A stretch of 7,660 nt of DNA from assembly GCA_036517235.1 (NCBI GenBank), contig DATDXL010000039.1, forward strand, positions 1 to 7,660. Reading direction: 5' to 3'. The notes below the pieces were generated by a model that did not search any database, was not told the DNA's origin, and saw only the letters and a program-made list of their open reading frames with translations. The first letter of the stretch is position 1, and the number at the start of each line of letters is the position of its first letter. Position numbers and translations under genes: made by a program. Source of the stretch: 2-02-FULL-46-13 sp036517235 (GTDB lineage Bacteria > Patescibacteriota > Minisyncoccia > Phycocordibacterales > DSPV01). Positions 5,076 through 7,660 of the stretch are shown piece by piece.

Positions 5076-5408
5076 TTAGGCCGGAACTGGTCCTTGGGCG
5101 CTAGACAAAGCAGAACTGCTCTGCATATGCTGGCGTCCTTCATTGATGTCAAAGAATGCTCCCTCAAGAACCTCGTCAGCAATCGTTTGGGCTGCATAGA
5201 GCTTCTCAAACTTGAGAGCGGTAGAGGTAGCGATTTTTCCCAACCATACCGGAACAAGCGAACTCACTTCATTCGCAGGGACTGATATCGCCCTCTTCCC
5301 CTCCCTGAGAATCGCGAAAAATGGGTTTCTGCAAACCAGCACGAATTTGGAGTCGCCGGTCTCTACGTTTCTTTGGCATAACTGTACTTCGGTCATAACG
5401 TTATTCAT
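5076..5408 (-). CDS. Hypothetical protein, 110 residues
   Basis: I do not recognise this family. The protein is soluble-looking: a beta-rich N-terminal half (KFVLVCRNPFFAILREGKRA at 21-40, then a short hydrophobic stretch near 49-57), a helical middle (60-82) and a Ser/Ala/Gln/Pro-rich tail from 96 that is probably disordered. There is no signal peptide, membrane segment or catalytic motif I can name. The start is well supported: GAGGAG lies 6 bases before the ATG at 5408. It has its own terminator and a likely promoter just after the rpsP terminator. Its place between rpsP and khpA, normally adjacent, makes it a local insertion into a translation gene cluster, but this alone does not prove a role in translation. 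Confidence 0.7.
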   Translation of the reverse strand: MNNVMTEVQLCQRNVETGDSKFVLVCRNPFFAILREGKRAISVPANEVSSLVPVWLGKIATSTALKFEKLYAAQTIADEVLEGAFFDINEGRQHMQSSSALSSAQGPVPA

Positions 5409-5414
5409 GAGTAT

Positions 5415-5420
5415 CTCCTC
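5415..5420 (-). promoter_or_regulatory. Ribosome binding site of the 5076-5408 gene
   Basis: Minus-strand GAGGAG, six bases before the ATG at 5408, fixes this start over the second Met four codons later. Confidence 0.75.
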
Positions 5421-5464
5421 GTGGTATTGCTTTATGGATCACCCAGAAAGACAAATCCTGTACG

Positions 5465-5492
5465 ATACTAAAACAATCAGGTAAAAAAGCAA
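5465..5492 (-). promoter_or_regulatory. Possible promoter of the 5076-5408 gene
   Basis: TTGCTT (5487-5492), 16-bp spacer, TAGTAT (5465-5470). The -35 box coincides with the 3' side and U-tract of the rpsP terminator. Both boxes match consensus only partly. Confidence 0.4.
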
Positions 5493-5505
5493 CCCTCACA
5501 GGGTT
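5483..5505 (-). terminator. Intrinsic terminator of rpsP
   Basis: Minus-strand AACCCT, loop GTG, AGGGTT (5491-5505), then GC and six T. The stem is short but perfect and lies about 35 bases after the rpsP stop codon. Confidence 0.8.
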
Positions 5506-5540
5506 CAGTATACCTTTGGGACTACTTTTAAAAATCTCTT

Positions 5541-5930
5541 TTACGCTTTTCCTTCTTCAGGTTTTACCTCTGTAGGAGCTTCTGCTGGTTTTGCTTCAGC
5601 GACCGGCGTAGCGGCTACTGGAGCTCCACCTTCTACGGGCTTTTCTTCCTTTTTGATAGGACTCTTGCGAGGAAGAACATTGATTTTCTTCCCGGTGATT
5701 ATCTTCTCGGTTATCAAGAGATTGTGGAGCGTATCAGTCGGTTTTGCGCCCACAGACATCCAGTGCTTCACGCGGTCAACCTTTATCGCTTTTGTCTTGT
5801 TGACCGGATCGAATGAGCCGAGGATTTCCTTGTATCTGCCGCTCTTCGTGGAATTCTTGGAATCGGTCAGGACAATGCGAAATGCCGGAATATTCTTCCT
5901 CCCCACGCGCTGTAATCTGATTCGTAACAT
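5541..5930 (-). CDS. rpsP: 30S ribosomal protein bS16 with acidic Ala/Pro tail
   Basis: bS16 binds 16S rRNA and is needed for assembly of the small subunit. Residues 1-88 are the ribosomal core: MLRIRLQRVGRKNIPAFRIV, then the SGRYKEILGSFDPV block (30-43), DRVKHWMSVGAKPTDTLHNLL (52-72) and the basic KKINVLPRK. From about 92 to 129 a low-complexity tail of Ala, Pro, Glu and Lys follows, roughly 40 residues beyond the compact bacterial form. The ATG at 5930 gives the canonical N-terminus. No Shine-Dalgarno sequence is seen, and the promoter lies so close that the mRNA should begin only a few bases before the start codon. khpA and trmD follow on the same strand, but with other genes in between. 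Confidence 0.97.
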   Translation of the reverse strand: MLRIRLQRVGRKNIPAFRIVLTDSKNSTKSGRYKEILGSFDPVNKTKAIKVDRVKHWMSVGAKPTDTLHNLLITEKIITGKKINVLPRKSPIKKEEKPVEGGAPVAATPVAEAKPAEAPTEVKPEEGKA

Positions 5931-5939
5931 GACTCGGCT

Positions 5940-5968
5940 ATGCTAACAGAATTATCTTTAACCGTCAA
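5940..5968 (-). promoter_or_regulatory. Promoter of rpsP
   Basis: -35 TTGACG (5963-5968), 17-bp spacer, -10 TAGCAT (5940-5945), preceded by TGT (extended -10). The expected start point is near 5933, about three bases before the ATG at 5930. Confidence 0.8.
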
Positions 5969-5980
5969 TGTAGTTTTCCG

Positions 5981-6008
5981 TTGACTCAACCATAAACGGT
6001 AGTACTCT
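5981..6008 (+). promoter_or_regulatory. Promoter of the 6024-6338 gene
   Basis: -35 TTGACT (5981-5986), 16-bp spacer, -10 TACTCT (6003-6008). Transcription would start near 6015, about nine bases before the ATG at 6024. It is divergent to the rpsP promoter, the two -35 boxes being 12 bases apart. Confidence 0.55.
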
Positions 6009-6023
6009 GACGAAAGAAATCGT

Positions 6024-6338
6024 ATGAGAGCAATTCTACTTGTACCCATGCCGGTAGCCGTCAGTTACGAAGGAGTAGACTGCAATACCCCGTCGGACAA
6101 CATCAGAACACTGTATGTACCTGCGTTACAAGTCTTAGTTCGATACAACGACAGACTTGTCGTGTGTATACGAATACCCTCCCTCACGGTACGCATCGAG
6201 GATATTCAAGGGGAAATAAGCCTCGATGCAAGTTTTGTTCAAAGGATTCTGGCATCCCTCTCTTCTCAAGATCAATTACTCCAGGAGGCGCTGATGCTTG
6301 AGATCAAATCCATTCCGGAACCCGACATCTACAATTAA
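6024..6338 (+). CDS. Hypothetical protein, 104 residues
   Basis: I do not recognise this family. The protein is predicted soluble: an N-terminal hydrophobic strand (MRAILLVPMPVAV), further beta-like stretches (about 28-58, including LVVCIRIPSLTVRI) and a C-terminal helix (about 70-95, rich in Leu and Gln). No catalytic or metal-binding motif is visible. The ATG at 6024 follows a weak purine run (GAAAGAAA) and lies just downstream of a plausible plus-strand promoter; a good plus-strand terminator follows the stop. Promoter, frame and terminator together make it a credible single-gene unit, divergent from rpsP and convergent with the methyltransferase gene. Confidence 0.65.
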   Translation: MRAILLVPMPVAVSYEGVDCNTPSDNIRTLYVPALQVLVRYNDRLVVCIRIPSLTVRIEDIQGEISLDASFVQRILASLSSQDQLLQEALMLEIKSIPEPDIYN

Positions 6339-6351
6339 GCCTTGGGAGTAC

Positions 6352-6375
6352 ACTGCCGCCAGTGCGGCAGTTTTT
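6352..6375 (+). terminator. Terminator of the 6024-6338 gene
   Basis: A perfect 8-bp stem ACTGCCGC / GCGGCAGT with loop CAGT (6352-6371) is followed by a run of T to 6375. The run ends on the last base of the stop codon of the convergent methyltransferase gene. Confidence 0.9.
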
Positions 6376-6944
6376 CATTTAATCGCAACGAACACGCAGT
6401 GCGCTCTCCCCTGTTTGAGCTTCTCGCAATTTCCGAATTCTTCCTTGAAGCTCCGCTTTATGAATTCCTTGAGTCCCGATATCACCACTACGTAGAACTT
6501 CCCGCCGGGTTTGAGATATTTATTCGCATCGTCAAAAAAGATCTGGTAGAGCTCCTTGCTGGGTTTTGCCGGCAGATTCGAGGCAATAACATCAAATTTT
6601 GCATCTTGAGGTATGTGGCTAAATCCGTTGCTTAAATACGCTTCACAATTTTTAAGCCCATTCGCTTCCGCATTCTTCTTTGCATACTCCACGGCAACAA
6701 AATCCTTATCTACCATGTGCACGTTTCCTTGCGGTGCAAGTTTTGCCATGACAAGACCTATCGCCCCGTACCCACATCCCAAATCAAGGCACGTGTCGGT
6801 TTCTTTTATTTCAAGCTCGTTCATCAAAAGCTCTGTCCCCTCGTCAATATGCTCCGGGCTGAATAGCCCCCATGCGGAATGAAATCGGAGATTCTGTCCC
6901 CTAAGCACAGCTCTGAATTCAATATCTTTTCGAATATCCTTCAT
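6375..6944 (-). CDS. Class I SAM-dependent methyltransferase (RsmC-like MTS domain)
   Basis: The 189-residue protein has the fold and motifs of small methyltransferases related to the rRNA guanine-N2 methyltransferase RsmC: FHSAWGLFSPEHIDEGTELL (21-40), SAM motif I LDLGCGYGAIG (53-63), the acidic VDKD (78-81), NGF (106-108), motif IV SNLPAK (122-127) and LKPGGKFYVVV (144-154). Motif IV reads NLPAK where RsmC has NPPFH, so substrate and position are not assured; rRNA or another nucleic acid is the best guess. I place the start at 6944. The frame is open to 7034, and those 30 residues would look like a membrane helix, but they are encoded by the AT-rich promoter and overlap the divergent gene. 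With this start the mRNA is expected to begin exactly at the ATG. Confidence 0.85.
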   Translation of the reverse strand: MKDIRKDIEFRAVLRGQNLRFHSAWGLFSPEHIDEGTELLMNELEIKETDTCLDLGCGYGAIGLVMAKLAPQGNVHMVDKDFVAVEYAKKNAEANGLKNCEAYLSNGFSHIPQDAKFDVIASNLPAKPSKELYQIFFDDANKYLKPGGKFYVVVISGLKEFIKRSFKEEFGNCEKLKQGRAHCVFVAIK

Positions 6945-6950
6945 ATAAAC

Positions 6951-6979
6951 AATATAATCTAAAACCTTACTATTGACAA
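6951..6979 (-). promoter_or_regulatory. Promoter of the methyltransferase gene
   Basis: -35 TTGTCA (6974-6979), 17-bp spacer, -10 TATATT (6951-6956). Seven bases downstream of the -10 is the A of the ATG at 6944, predicting a leaderless mRNA; no Shine-Dalgarno sequence is present. Confidence 0.78.
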
Positions 6980-7001
6980 GTAATAGATAGAGTATTACTA
7001 T
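6973..7001 (+). promoter_or_regulatory. Promoter of the 7027-7527 gene
   Basis: -35 TTGACA (6973-6978), 17-bp spacer, -10 TACTAT (6996-7001). Its -35 overlaps by five bases the -35 of the opposite promoter (6974-6979). Confidence 0.8.
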
Positions 7002-7015
7002 AACGACAGCAACTG

Positions 7016-7021
7016 AAAGGA
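7016..7021 (+). promoter_or_regulatory. Ribosome binding site deciding a GTG start
   Basis: AAAGGA five bases before the GTG at 7027. The ATG at 7036 is in the same frame (fourth codon) but would be 14 bases away, so GTG is preferred. Confidence 0.7.
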
Positions 7022-7026
7022 AACTT

Positions 7027-7527
7027 GTGAACAAACATGAAGCTCTTCGGCAAAAGGAAGTGGAGATTCAACAACAACTTGATGGGTTGGTAAGAAATTC
7101 TGGCTTTTTCTCGGTTGGTGATGTGATTAAGTTCTCACTCAAACTAGAGCAGGTTCCAGTAGCAGTACGAGCAGAGATCGGTGGGTTAAAACCGTTCAAG
7201 CCCCACCAAACAACTTTCTACAAGTACCTAAGTGTTGATCTGACTGAAAGTGACTGGAAGAAGCTATACGCTGCTGGATTAAAAGACTCATTCAGGGAAA
7301 TGGTCCTTCTCTTTCAGAGTCAAAACAATAAACCTGTGGGCTTGGAGGAACTGAGAGAAAGTTACGGTACAACCTATTTTAGCAAATATCAGTTTGATTC
7401 CGCTCTCCGAAAACGTGGCGTCAATATCCGCGTGGTCTGTACCGGTGTAGCTCAGAACAAAAAAGGAGAAAGGGATATTTGGTACCAGCTATGCATTGTC
7501 GAACCAAAAAGTGCTGTTAAACTGTGA
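7027..7527 (+). CDS. Hypothetical protein, 166 residues
   Basis: I do not recognise this family. The protein is soluble and basic: an N-terminal helix likely to form a short coiled coil (EALRQKEVEIQQQLDGLV, 5-22), a mixed region with FFSVGDVIKFSLKLEQVP (27-44), a helical middle (SFREMVLLFQSQ, 88-99), and a C-terminal part with EELRESYGTTYFSKYQFDSALRK that could be a winged-helix-like fold, ending in beta strands (GVNIRVVCTGVA, IWYQLCIVE). A DNA- or RNA-binding role is possible from charge and helix layout only. The start is GTG at 7027 with a good Shine-Dalgarno sequence and a near-consensus promoter. It is divergent from the methyltransferase gene and may be co-controlled with it. Confidence 0.75.
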   Translation: MNKHEALRQKEVEIQQQLDGLVRNSGFFSVGDVIKFSLKLEQVPVAVRAEIGGLKPFKPHQTTFYKYLSVDLTESDWKKLYAAGLKDSFREMVLLFQSQNNKPVGLEELRESYGTTYFSKYQFDSALRKRGVNIRVVCTGVAQNKKGERDIWYQLCIVEPKSAVKL

Positions 7528-7573
7528 ATTACGAAACCCCTCCACCCTCTCTTTTCTCACCCACCCAAAACAC

Positions 7574-7592
7574 CCGCAGTCTTCTGCGGTTT
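7574..7592 (+). terminator. Weak hairpin terminator after the 7027-7527 gene
   Basis: CCGCAG, loop TCTT, CTGCGG, then TTT followed by CTGC. The stem is perfect but short and the U-tract is brief, so termination may be partial. The surrounding 7528-7660 is CT-rich with several TCTTC runs; I see no gene in it. Confidence 0.5.
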
Positions 7593-7660
7593 CTGCAAAA
7601 GTCTTCTTTCTTCTTCAACTCAACCCGCTAGCGCAGCACATACGCAAGCAAGGAGTAGAC

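Noticed and set aside
6945..7034. N-terminal membrane helix of the methyltransferase
   Set aside because: The apparent helix is the translation of an AT-rich double promoter and overlaps the start of the divergent gene. The promoter position favours the ATG at 6944.
7610..7660. Possible end of a minus-strand gene at the right edge
   Set aside because: Short frames from the edge reach stops within about 50 bases and show nothing recognisable; too little sequence to support a call.

Overview
The window reads as ordinary bacterial chromosome, most likely from a Candidate Phyla Radiation (Patescibacteria, Parcubacteria-like) genome. This is inferred from style and composition, since there is no rRNA to prove it: short proteins, a divergent GMP synthase, a TrmD with a palindromic insert, a bS16 with an Ala/Pro/Glu-rich tail, several orphan small proteins, and single-gene transcription units each with its own promoter and hairpin terminator. 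I saw no tRNA, rRNA, CRISPR array, transposase or phage gene.

Layout, left to right. Minus strand: the N-terminal two thirds of guaA (1-974, cut by the window edge), trmD (1093-1806), a small two-helix membrane protein (1980-2204), dapB (2318-3052), dapA (3166-4047), a terminator-bounded non-coding stretch (about 4163-4341), khpA encoding a KH-domain RNA-binding protein (4386-4700) behind a long structured leader, an unrecognised 110-residue protein (5076-5408), and rpsP (5541-5930). Plus strand: an unrecognised 104-residue protein (6024-6338). Minus strand: a class I SAM-dependent methyltransferase (6375-6944). Plus strand: an unrecognised 166-residue protein (7027-7527), then a short CT-rich end without a gene.

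How the genes relate. rpsP, khpA and trmD occur in the order and orientation of the classical rpsP-khpA-rimM-trmD-rplS translation operon. Here the cluster is spread over almost 5 kb: rimM and rplS are not between or next to them, and dapA and dapB (first two committed steps of the diaminopimelate/lysine pathway) sit in the middle. Most units are insulated: three minus-strand terminators run directly into the -35 box of the next gene. Two divergent promoter regions (5940-6008 and 6951-7001) organise the right side, and at the second the two -35 boxes overlap on one near-palindromic heptamer.

The least ordinary structures are a palindromic repeat inserted in frame into the conserved N-terminal part of trmD; a Thr where TrmD normally has its catalytic Asp; two long perfect palindromes (36 bp at 1049-1084 and 44 bp at 4918-4961); a structured khpA leader; and promoters placed so that rpsP and the methyltransferase should be made from leaderless or nearly leaderless mRNAs.
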